This document shows, piece by piece, positions 9,158 through 18,583 of a stretch of 64,000 nt of DNA. Each line of letters starts with the position of its first letter. Position 1 is the stretch's first letter. Origin of the DNA: Rhodobacteraceae bacterium DSL-40 (GTDB taxonomy: Bacteria; Pseudomonadota; Alphaproteobacteria; Rhodobacterales; Rhodobacteraceae). A model generated the notes under the pieces. It was not told the origin of the DNA and searched no databases. It saw only the letters and a list, made by a program, of their open reading frames with translations. Position numbers and translations under genes: made by a program. The stretch lies in the NCBI GenBank assembly GCA_003258405.1, contig QKPN01000003.1, positions 62,001 through 126,000 of the forward strand. The letters are read 5' to 3'.

Positions 9158-10343
9158 GTCTGATCCCTGGCTTTCGATCATCGGTCTTGGCGAGGATGGA
9201 CCGGCAGGGCTCGGAGACGCAAGCCGTGCGGCACTCGCGGCGGCCGAGATCGTCTTCGGCGGGCCGCGGCACCTCGCGCTTGCGGGCGTGGGCGCGCGCG
9301 GGCGGCCCTGGCCGGTGCCCTTTTCGATCGAGCCGGTGCTGGCGGCGCGCGGCCGGCCCGTGGCGGTGCTCGCCTCGGGCGATCCGTTCTGGCACGGTGC
9401 GGGCGGCAGCCTCGCGGCGCGGCTCGATCCGGCGGAATGGCGCGCCTTCCCCGCGCCCTCGGCCTTTGCGCTGGCAGCCGCCCGGCTCGGCTGGCGGCTC
9501 GAGGAGACCGTCTGCCTGGGGCTTCATGCCGCGCCCTTCGCGCGGCTCCGGCCGCATCTCGCGCCCGGCGCGCGGCTTCTCTGCCTCCTGCGCGACGGCG
9601 CGGCGGCGGGCGAACTGGCGGGCTGGATCACGGCCCAGGGCTTCGGCGCCGCGCGGCTCCACGTGATGGAAGCCCTGGGCGGGCCGCGCGAACGCATCCG
9701 CGCCCAGCGCGCCGCGGCCTTCGCGCTCGGGGATGTCGCAGCCCCGGTGCTGGCGGCGGTGGAGGCCGCCGGCGGCCCCGCCCTGCCCCGCGCCTCCGGC
9801 CTCGAGGACGGGCTCTTCGCCCATGACGGGCAGATCACCAAACGGCCGGTGCGGGCGCTGAGCCTCTCGGCGCTGGCACCATGCCCCGGCGCGCATCTCT
9901 GGGATCTCGGCGCGGGTTCGGGCTCGATCGCCGTCGAATGGTGCCTCGCCGCGCCGGGCGCGACCGCGGACGCCGTCGAGCTCCGCCCCGAGCGGGCGGC
10001 GAACATCGCCGCGAATGTGGCGGCCTTCGGGCTGGAGGGGCGGCTTTCGGTGCACGAGGGCCGCGCGCAGGACGCCCTCGGCGGGCTCGCCGCGCCGGAT
10101 GCGGTCTTTGTCGGCGGGGGGGCGGACGCACCGCTCCTCGCCGCGCTCTGGGACCGCCTCGCGCCGGGCGTGCGGCTCGTGGTCAATGCCGTGACGCTCG
10201 GGACCGAGGCGCTGCTTCTCGAGTGGTCGGCGCGCGCGGGGGGCGCGCTGCTGCGGATCGAGCTCGCCGAAGCCGCCCCCCTCGGCACGCTGCGCGGCTG
10301 GCGCCCGGCCCGGCCGATCGTGCAGTGGAGCGTCACCCGATGA
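9156..10343 (+). CDS. cobL: Precorrin-6Y C5,15-methyltransferase (decarboxylating) CobL
   Basis: CobL methylates C5 and C15 and decarboxylates the acetate at C12. The 395-residue protein is the usual fusion of a CbiE-like tetrapyrrole methylase (residues 1 to about 200, starting [15 protein letters not shown]) and a CbiT-like Rossmann methyltransferase with [12 protein letters not shown] near residue 250. ATG at 9156 is chosen because it gives the family N-terminus; upstream sequence is antisense to cobK. The stop overlaps the cobE start. Confidence 0.95.
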   Translation: MSDPWLSIIGLGEDGPAGLGDASRAALAAAEIVFGGPRHLALAGVGARGRPWPVPFSIEPVLAARGRPVAVLASGDPFWHGAGGSLAARLDPAEWRAFPAPSAFALAAARLGWRLEETVCLGLHAAPFARLRPHLAPGARLLCLLRDGAAAGELAGWITAQGFGAARLHVMEALGGPRERIRAQRAAAFALGDVAAPVLAAVEAAGGPALPRASGLEDGLFAHDGQITKRPVRALSLSALAPCPGAHLWDLGAGSGSIAVEWCLAAPGATADAVELRPERAANIAANVAAFGLEGRLSVHEGRAQDALGGLAAPDAVFVGGGADAPLLAALWDRLAPGVRLVVNAVTLGTEALLLEWSARAGGALLRIELAEAAPLGTLRGWRPARPIVQWSVTR

Positions 10344-10717
10344 GGGTGGCGGGGATCGGGTTTCGCCGCGCCGCCGACATCTCGGCGCTCCGCGCCGCCC
10401 TTGCTGCGGCGGGCGGGCTCGGCGAGCTCTGCGCGCTTGCCACCACCACCGACAAGGCCGCCGCTCCGGTGCTCGCGCGCCTCGCCCGCGAGCTCGGCCT
10501 GCCGGTGCTCGGCATTCCGCCCGCCGCCCTCGCGGGCCGCGCGACGCCGACCCGTTCGCCGCGGATTCTCGCCCGGCTCGCCACCGGCAGCCTCGCCGAG
10601 GCCGCCGCCCTCGTCGCCGCCGGAACCGGCGGTCGGCTGCTCGGCCCCCGCGCGCTCTCGCCCGACCGTTCTGCCACCGCCGCCATCGCCACCATCGCCG
10701 AAAGGGTCCTTCCATGA
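10340..10717 (+). CDS. cobE: Cobalamin biosynthesis protein CobE (CbiG C-terminal-like)
   Basis: This 125-residue protein matches the CobE/CbiG C-terminal family: it starts [20 protein letters not shown] and contains the [21 protein letters not shown] segment that the family shares. CobE is needed in the aerobic pathway but its exact step is unclear. Four-base overlaps with cobL and cobM place it firmly in the operon. Confidence 0.9.
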   Translation: MRVAGIGFRRAADISALRAALAAAGGLGELCALATTTDKAAAPVLARLARELGLPVLGIPPAALAGRATPTRSPRILARLATGSLAEAAALVAAGTGGRLLGPRALSPDRSATAAIATIAERVLP

Positions 10718-11499
10718 CGGTTCACTTCATCGGCGCCGGCCCCGGCGCCGCCGATCTCCTGACCCTGCGCGGCCGCGACCTGATCGCCGCCTCCTCGGTC
10801 TGTCTCTATGCCGGGTCGCTCGTGCCCGAGGCGGTGCTCGGCCACTGCCCGCCCGGCGCGCGCATCGTCAACACCGCCCCGCTCTCGCTCGACGAGATCA
10901 TCGCCGAGATCGAGGCGGCCCATGCCGCGGGCCAGGATGTCGCGCGGCTCCATTCCGGCGATCTCTCGGTCTGGTCGGCGATGGGCGAGCAGCTCCGGCG
11001 CCTCCGGGCACGCGGCATTCCCTTCAGCGTGACGCCGGGCGTGCCCGCCTTCGCCGCCGCGGCGGCAGCGCTCGGCACCGAGCTCACCCTGCCCGGCGTC
11101 GGCCAGTCGCTGGTGCTCACCCGCACCTCGGGCCGCGCCTCCGCCATGCCCGAGGGCGAAAGCCTCGCGAATTTCGCCGCGACCGGCACGACGCTCGCGA
11201 TCCACCTTTCGATCCATGCCGCCGGGCGCGTTGCCGGCGAGCTGATCCCGCACTACGGCGCGGACTGCCCGGCGGCGATCGTCTGGCGTGCCAGCTGGCC
11301 CGACGAGCGCATCGTCCGCACGACGCTCGACGGGCTCGAAGCCGCCGCCCTGGAGGGCCCGGGGCGCACCGCGCTCATTCTCGTCGGCCCGACGCTCGGC
11401 GCGGAGGATTTCGCCGAGAGCCGCCTCTATGCCGGCGATTACGACCGCCGGTTCCGGCCCGTGGGCGCCGCGCCGCGCTTTCCCGCGCGCGAGGCATGA
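10714..11499 (+). CDS. cobM: Precorrin-4 C11-methyltransferase CobM
   Basis: CobM methylates precorrin-4 at C11 to give precorrin-5. The 261-residue protein has [14 protein letters not shown] at its start, the CLYAGSLVP and [14 protein letters not shown] blocks characteristic of CobM/CbiF, and the TPGVPAF motif. It overlaps cobE by four bases at the start, and its stop overlaps the ATG of cobB. Confidence 0.96.
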   Translation: MTVHFIGAGPGAADLLTLRGRDLIAASSVCLYAGSLVPEAVLGHCPPGARIVNTAPLSLDEIIAEIEAAHAAGQDVARLHSGDLSVWSAMGEQLRRLRARGIPFSVTPGVPAFAAAAAALGTELTLPGVGQSLVLTRTSGRASAMPEGESLANFAATGTTLAIHLSIHAAGRVAGELIPHYGADCPAAIVWRASWPDERIVRTTLDGLEAAALEGPGRTALILVGPTLGAEDFAESRLYAGDYDRRFRPVGAAPRFPAREA

Positions 11500-12815
11500 T
11501 GCTCCCCCGCGGCCTCATGATCTCCGCGCCCGCCTCTGGCACCGGCAAGACCACGGTCATGCTGGGGCTCGCCCGCGCCTTCCGCGACCGCGGGCTCACG
11601 GTGCAGCCCTTCAAGAGCGGGCCAGACTACATCGACCCGGCGTTTCACGGCGCGGCCTCGGGGCGGATCTCGCTCAATCTCGACAGCTGGGCCATGCCGC
11701 CCGACATGCTCGATGCGCATCTGGCGCGCGCAGGCGGCGCCGACCTGGTGCTCGCCGAGGGCTCCATGGGCCTCTTCGACGGCGTGGCGCAGCCGGGCGA
11801 GAGCGGCAACGGCGCCAGCGCGGACATCGCCCGGCGCACCGGCTGGCCGGTGGTGCTGGTGCTGGACATCTCGGGCCAGGCGCAGACCGCGGCGGCGGTG
11901 GCGCGCGGCTTCCCGGGCTTCCGCGAGGGCGTCGATGTCGCGGGCGTCGTGCTCAACCGCGTCGCGAGCCCCCGCCACGAAGCGCTTGCCCGGCTCGGCA
12001 TGGAGGCCGCCGGGCTCAGGGTCTTCGGCGCGCTGCCGCGGCGGCGGGATGTCGAGGTGCCCGAGCGGCACCTGGGCCTGGTGCAGGCCGAGGAGCACGG
12101 CAGCCTCGAGCCCTTCATCGCCAATGCCGCGGCCTTCATCGCCGAACATCTCGACCTCGACGCGCTGCTGGCAGCGGCAGCGGGCGGTGGCGGCCCCGCC
12201 GCGGCCCCGGCTCCCGCCGCGATCCGCCCGCCGGGCCAGCGCATCGCGCTTGCCCGCGATGCGGCGTTTTCCTTCACCTATCCGCACCTTCTCGACGCCT
12301 GGCGGGCCGCAGGCGCCGAGATCCTGCCCTTCTCGCCGCTCGCCGACGAGGCCCCGGCGGCGACGGCCGACATCTGCTGGCTGCCCGGCGGCTACCCCGA
12401 GCTCCATGCCGGCCGCCTCGCCGCCGCGGGCCGCTTCCGTTCGGGCCTCCGCGCCTTCGCCGAAACCCGGCCCGTGCATGGCGAATGCGGCGGCTACATG
12501 GCGATGGGCGCGGGCCTCGTCGATGCCGAGGGCACCCGGCACGAGATGGCGGGCCTCCTCGGCCTCGTCACCTCCTACGAGACGCGGCGGATGCACCTCG
12601 GCTACCGGCTGGCGGAGCTCCAGGGCCCGCTGCCCGGGCAGGACGCGGGCGCGCGGCTCCGCGGCCACGAGTTTCACTATTCGACCATCCTCGCCCAGCC
12701 GGACGCCCCGCTCGCCCGCGTCAGCGACGCGAACGGCGCGGCGGTGGCCGAGACCGGCTCGCGGCGCGGCCGGGCGAGCGGCACCTTCTTCCATCTCATT
12801 GCGGAGGCTTCATGA
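11496..12815 (+). CDS. cobB: Hydrogenobyrinic acid a,c-diamide synthase CobB
   Basis: CobB amidates the a and c side chains with glutamine and ATP, yielding the CobN substrate. The 439-residue protein has an N-terminal ATPase domain with ASGTGKTTV as P-loop and a C-terminal class I-like glutaminase domain with the cysteine nucleophile in [10 protein letters not shown]. Two adjacent ATG codons (11496, 11499) can start it. The first overlaps the cobM stop as elsewhere in the operon. Confidence 0.95.
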   Translation: MMLPRGLMISAPASGTGKTTVMLGLARAFRDRGLTVQPFKSGPDYIDPAFHGAASGRISLNLDSWAMPPDMLDAHLARAGGADLVLAEGSMGLFDGVAQPGESGNGASADIARRTGWPVVLVLDISGQAQTAAAVARGFPGFREGVDVAGVVLNRVASPRHEALARLGMEAAGLRVFGALPRRRDVEVPERHLGLVQAEEHGSLEPFIANAAAFIAEHLDLDALLAAAAGGGGPAAAPAPAAIRPPGQRIALARDAAFSFTYPHLLDAWRAAGAEILPFSPLADEAPAATADICWLPGGYPELHAGRLAAAGRFRSGLRAFAETRPVHGECGGYMAMGAGLVDAEGTRHEMAGLLGLVTSYETRRMHLGYRLAELQGPLPGQDAGARLRGHEFHYSTILAQPDAPLARVSDANGAAVAETGSRRGRASGTFFHLIAEAS

Positions 12816-13543
12816 GCGGCTTCGTGAGCTTCGTTTCCTCCGGCCCCGGCGATCCGGAGCTTCTGACCCTCAAGGCTGCCGACCGGCTCGCCCGCGCCGA
12901 TGCGGTGCTCTACGACGACCTTTCGGCCGGGCCGATCCTCACCCATGCGCGCCCCGGCGCCGATCTCGTCTCGGTCGGCAAGCGCGCGGGCCGCGCCTCG
13001 CCGCGCCAGGATCATGTGAGCCGGCTGCTTGTCGATTACGCGCTGACCGGCCAGCGCGTCGTGCGGCTGAAATCGGGCGATGCCGGGATCTTCGGACGGC
13101 TTGAGGAGGAGATCACCGCGCTTGAGGCCGCCGGGATCGGCTTCGAGATCGTGCCGGGCGTCACCGCGGCCTCGGCGGTGGCGGCGGCGGCGGGCATGCC
13201 GCTCACCCGGCGCGAGACCGCGCGGCGGGTGCAGTTCGTCACCGGCCACGGCTCGACCGGCGCGCTGCCCGACGATCTGGAGATCGCCGCCCTGGCCGAC
13301 CCGGCCGCCTGCACGGCGGTCTTCATGGGCCGCCGGACCTTCCCCGAGCTCGCCCGCAGGATAATGGCCGCGGGCCTGCCGCCCGAGACGCCCGCGCTCT
13401 TCGCCGAGGCGGTCTCGACGCCTGCCGAGAGCTTCACCCGCACAACCGTGGGCGAGCTTGCCGAACGCCTCGCGGGCGCGGAGCCGGGCCCTGCGGCGCC
13501 CGCGCTCATCCTCTACGGCGCGCTGGCACGCGGGAGGGGCTGA
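12812..13543 (+). CDS. cobA: Uroporphyrinogen-III C-methyltransferase CobA (SUMT)
   Basis: CobA methylates uroporphyrinogen III at C2 and C7 to precorrin-2, the committed entry into the corrin pathway. The 243-residue protein carries SSGPGDPELLTLKAADRL, YDDL, RLKSGDAGIFGRLEEE and PGVTAASA, all SUMT signatures. It has no siroheme-synthase CysG extension. ATG at 12812 overlaps the cobB stop; cobF follows after three bases. Confidence 0.95.
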   Translation: MSGFVSFVSSGPGDPELLTLKAADRLARADAVLYDDLSAGPILTHARPGADLVSVGKRAGRASPRQDHVSRLLVDYALTGQRVVRLKSGDAGIFGRLEEEITALEAAGIGFEIVPGVTAASAVAAAAGMPLTRRETARRVQFVTGHGSTGALPDDLEIAALADPAACTAVFMGRRTFPELARRIMAAGLPPETPALFAEAVSTPAESFTRTTVGELAERLAGAEPGPAAPALILYGALARGRG

Positions 13544-13546
13544 TTG

Positions 13547-14377
13547 ATGGAGCTTCTCCTCATCGGCATCGGCACCGGCAATCCCGAGCATCTGACGCTT
13601 CAGGCGATCCGGGCGCTGCGCTCGGCCGATCTCGTGCTCGTGCCGCGCAAGGGCGCGGGCCGCGACGAACTGGCCGACCTGCGCCTCGCGCTTTGCACCG
13701 AGATCCTCGGGGATACGCCGCTCGCCGAGTTCGACATGCCCGAGCGCGATCCGGCGATCCCCGGCTATCTCGACCGCGTCGAGGCCTGGCACGACGGGAT
13801 TGCCGCACTCTGGCGCGAGGCGATTGCCGCCCGCCCCGCGCCGCCCGCCCGTGCGGCGCTGCTGGTCTGGGGCGATCCCGCGCTCTTCGACAGCACGATG
13901 CGCATCGCCGCGAGGCTCGAGCGCGACGGGACGGTGGCGCGGACCGAGGTGATCCCCGGCATAACCGCCATCGCCGCCCTCACCGCCGCGCACCGGGTGC
14001 CGCTCAACGGGCTCGGCGCGCCGGTGCTGCTCACCACCGGGCGGCGGCTCCGCGACGAGGGCTGGCCGCCCGAAGCGCCCGACCGGATGCTGGTGATGCT
14101 CGATGCGGGCTGCGCCTTCGAGGCGCTCGAGCCTGCGGGCATCTCGATCTGGTGGGGGGCCTATCTCGGCATGGCGGGCGAGATCACCGAGTCGGGCCCG
14201 CTCGCCGAGGCCGCCCCGCGGATCCGACAGATCCGCACTGAAGCCCGCGCCGCACGCGGCTGGATCATGGACATCTATCTTCTCGTGCGGGAGCGCGGCG
14301 ATGACAGTTTGCGGGAGCGCGAAAGCCTGCCGGAAGGCGCAGGGAGGGGGATTTCGGAGGATGCACGCGCAGGGTGA
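13547..14377 (+). CDS. cobF: Precorrin-6A synthase (deacetylating) CobF
   Basis: CobF methylates C1 of precorrin-5 and releases acetate from the extruded C20, giving precorrin-6A. The 276-residue protein has GIGTGNPEHLTLQAIRAL, LVPRKG and WGDPALFDST motifs typical of CobF. ATG at 13547 with a GGGAGGGGC ribosome site just upstream is preferred to a TTG at 13544. The last 20 or so residues form a charged, low-complexity tail. It is the last gene of the B12 operon. Confidence 0.94.
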   Translation: MELLLIGIGTGNPEHLTLQAIRALRSADLVLVPRKGAGRDELADLRLALCTEILGDTPLAEFDMPERDPAIPGYLDRVEAWHDGIAALWREAIAARPAPPARAALLVWGDPALFDSTMRIAARLERDGTVARTEVIPGITAIAALTAAHRVPLNGLGAPVLLTTGRRLRDEGWPPEAPDRMLVMLDAGCAFEALEPAGISIWWGAYLGMAGEITESGPLAEAAPRIRQIRTEARAARGWIMDIYLLVRERGDDSLRERESLPEGAGRGISEDARAG

Positions 14378-14422
14378 CGAAACCACTGGCGCGCGCCGCC
14401 CGTTCGTGTAGCAACACGGGCC

Positions 14423-15631
14423 ATGATTCAGAGGTGCGCAAAACCCGGTTCCCGCTTCACGTGGCATGACGCCGCGCAGCTCGTCGCGCCCGATGGCGCG
14501 CGCTTCGGCCCGGAGACGCGCGAGGGCGCCGGGCTGCCCGGCGCGCTCTTTGCCGAGGCCGCGGCGGGGCGCGCCTTCGCGATGACACCGCGCGGGCTCG
14601 AGGCGGCGGCCTGCGGCGCGCAGCCGGCCTTCGAATGCGAAACCTCCGGCAGCACCGGCACGCCGAAGCGCATCCGCCGCAGCCAGGCCTCCTGGCTCGC
14701 GAGCTTCGCGATCAACCGCACGCTCTTCGACATCGGCCCCGGCGCGCGGGTCGCGGCCTTCGGGTCGCTCGCCCAGTCGCTCTCGCTCTATGCCGCGGTC
14801 GAGGCGCTGCATCTCGGCGCGGAGCTGCACCTGCTGACCGGGCTCCGGCCGGGGCGCCAGCGCGCGCGTCTCGCCGCGGTGGAGATGACGCATGGATATG
14901 CCACGCCCGCCCAGCTCCGCCAGCTCGCCCGCGCGCGCGGCCCCGCCTGCCCCACGCTCCGCCGGCTCCTCGTCGGCGGCGGCACGCTCGACGGGGCGGC
15001 CCGCGCCGCGGCGGGCGCGCTTTTCCCCAATGCGGTGCTGACCGAGTTCTACGGCGCCTCCGAGACGAGCTTCATCACCATATCCGGCCCGGAGACGCCG
15101 CCGGGCGCGGTCGGTGCGGCCTATCCCGGCGTCGAGATCGAGATCCGCGACACCGAAGGCCATGCCGTGCCGCGCGGAACGCTCGGCGAGGTCTGGGTCG
15201 CGAGCCCCTATCTCTTCGAGGGCTACGCCGCCGGGTTCTCGCTCGACACCCGGCGCCTCGGGCGCTTTCTCACCGTGGGCGAGCTCGGCCATCTCGACGC
15301 GGCCGGCCAGCTCCACCTCGCCGGGCGACGGAGCCGCATGATTACCGTCGCCGACCAGAACGTCTTTCTCGATGCGGTCGAGGCCGTGCTGCTTGGCCTG
15401 CCGGGCGTGGCCGAGGCCGCGGTGATCGCCGAGCCCGACGCGCTGCGCGGCCATGTGCTTGCGGGCTTCGTCCAGCTCGCCCCCGGCGGCGAGACGGATG
15501 AGATCCTGCGCCGCTGCCGCGAGATCCTCGGCCCGCTCCGGACGCCGAAGCGGCTCCGGGCCGTCACCGACTGGCCGATGCTCGCCTCGGGCAAGACCGA
15601 CCGCGCCGCGCTCGCCCGGCTCGGCGGGTGA
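14423..15631 (+). CDS. AMP-dependent acyl-CoA ligase family protein (YhfT-like)
   Basis: This is an ANL-superfamily adenylating enzyme. The P-loop TSGSTGTPK is at residues 74-82, the A5 motif EFYGASETSF lies near residue 210, and the C-terminal catalytic lysine is in SGKTDRAAL. At 402 residues it is short; typical members have 480-550 and a longer N-terminal part. No substrate can be read from the sequence. The stop overlaps the thiolase start by four bases, and the pair faces a biotin-transport operon, which recalls Bacillus yhfT-yhfS next to bioY. A fatty-acid or pimelate-like substrate is only an inference. Confidence 0.85.
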   Translation: MIQRCAKPGSRFTWHDAAQLVAPDGARFGPETREGAGLPGALFAEAAAGRAFAMTPRGLEAAACGAQPAFECETSGSTGTPKRIRRSQASWLASFAINRTLFDIGPGARVAAFGSLAQSLSLYAAVEALHLGAELHLLTGLRPGRQRARLAAVEMTHGYATPAQLRQLARARGPACPTLRRLLVGGGTLDGAARAAAGALFPNAVLTEFYGASETSFITISGPETPPGAVGAAYPGVEIEIRDTEGHAVPRGTLGEVWVASPYLFEGYAAGFSLDTRRLGRFLTVGELGHLDAAGQLHLAGRRSRMITVADQNVFLDAVEAVLLGLPGVAEAAVIAEPDALRGHVLAGFVQLAPGGETDEILRRCREILGPLRTPKRLRAVTDWPMLASGKTDRAALARLGG

Positions 15632-16752
15632 GACCGGCCTATGTCATCGCCGCGCGGCGCACGCCCGTAGCCCCGCGCGGCGGGGCGCTCGCCCGCACCG
15701 CCCTGCACGATCTCGCCGCCGCCCCCTTGCGCGCCTGCCTTGCCGACGCCGGGCTCGCGCCCGAAGCGGTGGATGAGGTGATCCTCGCCAATGCCCTCGG
15801 GGCGGGGGGGAATCCCGCCCGCGCCGCGGCGCTTGCCGCCGGCCTGCCCGAGCGCGTCGGCGGGCTCAGCATCGACCGGCAGTGCTGCGGCGGGCTCGAT
15901 GCGCTGCGGCTCGCCGCCCTGATGGTCGGAAGCGGCGTGGCCGAGGCGGTGCTCGCGGGCGGGGCGGAGAGCTATTCCCTGCGCCCGTTCCGCGCCGCGC
16001 CCGATCCCGAGGGCGGCCCGCCCGTCCCCTACGATCAGGCCCGCTTCACCCCCTGGCCCGAGCGCGACCCGCCGATGCATGCGGCGGCCGATGCGCTCGG
16101 CCGGAAGCTCGGCATTGGCCGCGCGGCGCAGGACGCCTGGGCCGTCGCAAGCCATGCGAAGGCCCGCGCCACCGGCCCGGCGGCGGGCGAGATCGCCCCG
16201 GTGCCCGGCACCGGGCTTGCCGCCGACAGCTTCACCCGGCGGCTCGGCGCGGGGCTCGCGGCGCGGGCCCCCGTCGTCCTGGGCACAATCACGGGCGCCA
16301 ATGCCGCCGTCGCCGCCGATGGCGCCGCGGCCTGCCTCGTGGTCTCCGGACGCCTCGCGCGCGCCGCCGGCTGCCCGGCCACCCGGATCGGCGCCTCGGC
16401 CGCGCTCGGGGGCGATCCGGAGCTGCCGGGGCTCGCGCCCGTCGCGGCCATCGGTGCGGCCCTCGCCGCGGAGGGGCTCGGGCCGGAGGCGCTCGGCGTG
16501 GCCGAGATCATGGAAGCCTATGCGGTGCAGGCGATCGCCTGCGTGGCGGGCGCGGGCCTCGATCCGGCGCGGGTCAATCCCGGCGGTGGGGCGCTCGCGC
16601 GCGGCCATCCGGTCGGGGCCTCGGGCGCGATCCTCGCCGTGCGGCTCCACCACGAGCTGCTGGCCCGCGGCGGCACCGGGCTTGCGGCCATCGCGGCGGG
16701 TGGCGGGCTCGGCACCGCGCTCATCCTTCAGGCGTGTCCGGAAATCCGCTGA
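15628..16752 (+). CDS. Thiolase-family protein with altered active site (YhfS-like)
   Basis: The 374-residue protein has the thiolase fold from end to end. The nucleophilic cysteine is kept (C86 in RQCCGG) and so is the histidine of GGALARGHPVGASGA (H327). The usual NEAFA asparagine is Met295 (EIMEAYA), and the second active-site cysteine of the C-x-G-G-G motif is Ala356 (IAAGGGLG). Ordinary acetyl-CoA acetyltransferase activity is therefore uncertain. GTG at 15628 overlaps the ligase stop, and the 3' end overlaps the opposing nitroreductase gene by 32 bases. Confidence 0.88.
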   Translation: MRPAYVIAARRTPVAPRGGALARTALHDLAAAPLRACLADAGLAPEAVDEVILANALGAGGNPARAAALAAGLPERVGGLSIDRQCCGGLDALRLAALMVGSGVAEAVLAGGAESYSLRPFRAAPDPEGGPPVPYDQARFTPWPERDPPMHAAADALGRKLGIGRAAQDAWAVASHAKARATGPAAGEIAPVPGTGLAADSFTRRLGAGLAARAPVVLGTITGANAAVAADGAAACLVVSGRLARAAGCPATRIGASAALGGDPELPGLAPVAAIGAALAAEGLGPEALGVAEIMEAYAVQAIACVAGAGLDPARVNPGGGALARGHPVGASGAILAVRLHHELLARGGTGLAAIAAGGGLGTALILQACPEIR

Positions 16753-17419
16753 AACTGGCAAAGTCCGCGAGCGCGAGCCGCTCGGTCCGCACCGCATTCG
16801 CCGGATGCCCGGGATCGGCGCGGCCGAGCGCGATGCCGCAGACGACCATCTCCTCGGGCGGCAGGCACAGGTGCCCCGCCACCAGATCGCCGTAATTCGC
16901 CAGGGCCCCGATGCCGCAGGTGCCGAGGCCCTCGGCATGGGCCGCGAGCAGCAGCGACTGGATCGCCATGCCGAGATCCATGAAGCAGCCCTTGCCCATT
17001 CCGCGCTCGATGGTGACGACGATGCCGACCGGCGCGCCGAAGAAGCGGTAGTTCTCCTCGAACTGCCGCCGCCGCCCATCGAGATCGCGTCTGGCGATGC
17101 CGAGCGCATCGTAGAGCGCAAAGCCCGCCGCGCGCTGGCGGGCCTTCAGATGCGGCGGCATCGGCGTCGGGAAATAGGAATATTCCGAGACCATCGGCCG
17201 GCCGGCGGCAATGCCTGCCAGCAGCGCCGCGCTCAGCCCGGCAAGCGGCGCGCCGGCGAGCACATGGAAGCGGCCGGGCTGGAGGTTCGCCCCGCTCGGG
17301 GCCGCGCGCGCCGCCTCGAGCAGCCGCGCGACGACCTCGCGCGGCAGCGGATCGGCACGAAAGCCGCGCACGGAGCGGCGGGCCGCCGCCCGCGCCGGAT
17401 CCTGCCCGGCACCGGTCAC
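16721..17419 (-). CDS. Nitroreductase family flavoprotein
   Basis: This 232-residue member of the FMN-dependent nitroreductase superfamily has the N-terminal RRSVRGFRADPLP segment, APSGANLQP for flavin binding, and a C-terminal GTCGIGALANYGDLVAGHL block. It lacks the features I would expect of BluB, such as the QPW sequence, so lower-ligand synthesis is not supported despite the nearby B12 operon. The GTG start overlaps the bioY stop by four bases, so it is co-translated with the biotin transporter. The physiological substrate is unknown. Confidence 0.85.
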   Translation of the reverse strand: MTGAGQDPARAAARRSVRGFRADPLPREVVARLLEAARAAPSGANLQPGRFHVLAGAPLAGLSAALLAGIAAGRPMVSEYSYFPTPMPPHLKARQRAAGFALYDALGIARRDLDGRRRQFEENYRFFGAPVGIVVTIERGMGKGCFMDLGMAIQSLLLAAHAEGLGTCGIGALANYGDLVAGHLCLPPEEMVVCGIALGRADPGHPANAVRTERLALADFASFSGFPDTPEG

Positions 17420-17961
17420 TGGCGCGAGAAGACCGCGTCGGGCCGCGCCTTCGCCAGCGTCGCGGTCACGAGCCCGGCCACCACGGCCTTCACCAGATCG
17501 CCCGGCAGGAACGGGAGCGCAAGCAGCGCCGCCTGCGGCAGGGTCTTGTCGAGCACCACCGCCATGCCGATGATGCCGCAGATGTGCATCACCACGATGC
17601 CGCCGGCGATCGAGCAGAGCGTGACCCCGAGCGCGAGCGACTGCCCGCGCCAGCGCTCCACCAGGAAGCCGATGACGTAAGGCGCGAGCGCGTAGCCGAC
17701 GAGGTAACCCGCCGTCGGGCTCACGAAGACGCCGAGGCCACCGCGCCCGCCCGCGAGCAGCGGCAGGCCGAGGGCGACGAGAAACAGGAAGAGCAGCACG
17801 GCGAGAAATCCGCGGCGGGCGCCGAGGATCGCGCCGCAGAGCATCACCCCGAGGCTCTGGGCGGTGATCGGCACGCCGGAGACGAGGTCGATCTTCGGGA
17901 TGAGCCCGAGCGCCGCGATCAGCGCGGCGAAGAGGGCGATGTAGGTCAGGTTGCGTTCCAT
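17416..17961 (-). CDS. bioY: Biotin ECF transporter substrate-binding subunit BioY
   Basis: BioY is the membrane S-component that binds biotin with high affinity. The 181-residue protein has about six hydrophobic segments and the BioY signatures PITAQSLGVMLCGAILG, near residues 40-56, and SPTAGYLVGY. The ATG at 17961 (MERNLTYIALFAA) is selected over a longer non-homologous extension. It follows bioN by 22 bases and is the third gene of bioM-bioN-bioY. Confidence 0.95.
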   Translation of the reverse strand: MERNLTYIALFAALIAALGLIPKIDLVSGVPITAQSLGVMLCGAILGARRGFLAVLLFLFLVALGLPLLAGGRGGLGVFVSPTAGYLVGYALAPYVIGFLVERWRGQSLALGVTLCSIAGGIVVMHICGIIGMAVVLDKTLPQAALLALPFLPGDLVKAVVAGLVTATLAKARPDAVFSRQ

Positions 17962-17983
17962 GGGTCTCCCACCGGCGAGTCGG

Positions 17984-18583
17984 TTACTCCACGCCCCCCC
18001 GGGCCCGGAGTGCTTCGGATACATGCTCCGCATCGTCGATCGCAAGCAGAGCGAAGGGCGCGATGATGCGCCAGCGCGGACTTTTCGGCGAACGCGCCCG
18101 CCAGGCCTCGCCGAGTGCCGCGCCCTTCTGCGCCAGCACCGGCGTGAAGCGCACCACGAGCGCGATGGCGAGCGAGAGCCGCCGCGGATCGAGCCCGAGC
18201 GGCCGGAGCGGGCCGAGCAGCCGCTCGATGACGGCGATCATGTCGTCGAGCCGTGTCGTCATGGTGACGAGATTGGCGAGCCCGACCGCGGCGAGGAGCT
18301 TCGCGGCGATCCCGATCCCCTGCACCAGCGCACCGGTCGCGAGATGCCAGAGGAGCACCACGGCGACGAAGATCCAGAGCGGCCTGAGGAGCCGCAGCCC
18401 CTGGGCGAGGAACGCGCGGCCCGGCAGCAGGTAGAGCACGAGGACGAGGGCGCAGGCCGCGAGGCTCACCCAGGTGCGGTCCGCGAGCCCCACGCCGAGC
18501 GTGAAGAGGCAGAGCCCGACGAGCTTCGGCCCCGCGCGCCAGCGGTGGTAGCGCGTCGGGATCTCAGAGGTCAGCGAGATCAT
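17984..18583 (-). CDS. bioN: Energy-coupling factor transmembrane protein BioN
   Basis: BioN is the T-component that couples ATP hydrolysis by BioM to biotin uptake through BioY. The 199-residue CbiQ-like membrane protein has several hydrophobic helices, and cytosolic coupling-helix motifs of the family appear in the C-terminal half as ALGEAWRARS and HVSEALRARG. Its start overlaps the bioM 3' end by 20 bases. Confidence 0.93.
   Translation of the reverse strand: MISLTSEIPTRYHRWRAGPKLVGLCLFTLGVGLADRTWVSLAACALVLVLYLLPGRAFLAQGLRLLRPLWIFVAVVLLWHLATGALVQGIGIAAKLLAAVGLANLVTMTTRLDDMIAVIERLLGPLRPLGLDPRRLSLAIALVVRFTPVLAQKGAALGEAWRARSPKSPRWRIIAPFALLAIDDAEHVSEALRARGGVE

Noticed and set aside
12677-15454. 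925-codon minus-strand frame opposite cobA, cobF and the ligase
   Set aside because: Spans several real plus-strand genes and has no domain signature.
16721-17419. BluB (lower-ligand DMB synthase) as identity of the nitroreductase
   Set aside because: The B12 operon is near, but the protein lacks BluB-type sequence around the flavin site and is coupled to bioY instead.
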